From NCBI GenBank assembly GCA_902624095.1, contig CACNWB010000001.1, positions 62,001 to 126,000 on the forward strand: a DNA stretch of 64,000 bases, given 5' to 3'. The notes under the pieces were generated by a model. The model did no database searches, was not told the origin of the DNA, and saw only the letters and a list, made by a program, of their open reading frames with translations. The translations under genes were made by a program, and so were the position numbers. The DNA is from an uncultured PS1 clade bacterium. Lineage in GTDB: Bacteria > Pseudomonadota > Alphaproteobacteria > RS24. Position 1 is the stretch's first letter; every line of letters starts with the position of its first letter. Shown here piece by piece: positions 64,000 to 64,000 of the stretch.

Positions 64000-64000
64000 A

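Overview
The window is ordinary, gene-dense chromosome from an alphaproteobacterium. The evidence is a PntB of the Rhodospirillum type, a COQ9-family ubiquinone protein, the cell-cycle regulator family DUF1013 (TrcR), DUF1192/DUF1491/DUF1499/DUF2849/DUF934 proteins, a zinc-free L31, a pdxH-fabI-aroC neighbourhood, and a ccmIEFH / two-component system / glnE block that resembles the Rhizobium-type order. Heavy acyl-CoA metabolism suggests a heterotrophic, possibly marine, lineage near Hyphomicrobiales/Parvibaculales. I cannot fix the genus. No prophage, insertion sequence, CRISPR array or restriction system is visible.

Layout. 1-9.6 kb: end of pntB, rpsU, COQ9, purEK, DUF465, trcR-like, quinone oxidoreductase, DUF1192, rpmE, an ABC exporter, suhB and efp. 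9.7-13.4 kb: thiE-aroC-fabI, a Sel1 lipoprotein and pdxH. 13.4-18.3 kb: amidase, acyl-CoA synthetase, DUF1499, metallo-hydrolase. 18.3-20.1 kb: a broken EF-hand gene, tRNA-Pro(CGG), an SMP-30-like lactonase and tRNA-Gln(TTG). 20.1-28.4 kb: a nine-gene minus-strand run (acyl-CoA synthetase, chaC, maoC-like, msrB, S9 peptidase, serine hydrolase, nitronate monooxygenase, CDP-alcohol phosphatidyltransferase). 28.5-34.3 kb: crotonase, MFS transporter, sufE, DUF1491-mscS, FAD amino-acid dehydrogenase. 34.3-39.5 kb: assimilatory sulfite reductase operon (DUF2849-cysI-DUF934) preceded on the same strand by a NitT/TauT-type ABC importer. 39.7-49.1 kb: nitroreductase, cytochrome c maturation genes ccmI-E-F-H, response regulator, histidine kinase, glnE. 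49.1-61.1 kb: five acyl-CoA dehydrogenases in two adjacent pairs plus one singleton, with dusA, TauE/SafE, phosphomannomutase, cobA, DUF1289, a crotonase and a small monooxygenase-fold protein among them. 61.1-64 kb: three genes of an Mrp/NuoL-type antiporter-like complex that runs off the window.

How the genes work together. CobA makes precorrin-2 for the siroheme of CysI. The acyl-CoA synthetases, dehydrogenases, crotonases and MaoC hydratase form several incomplete beta-oxidation-like modules for unknown acids. CcmI/E/F/H attach heme to c-type cytochromes, but ccmABCD and ccmG are elsewhere. The genome is tightly packed: four convergent gene pairs share their stop codons inside a 4-base overlap, and GTG starts are frequent.

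Nothing here is clearly a new system. The best leads are the partial antiporter-like operon, the paired acyl-CoA dehydrogenases, the importer beside the sulfite reductase operon, and the decayed EF-hand gene between two tRNA loci.
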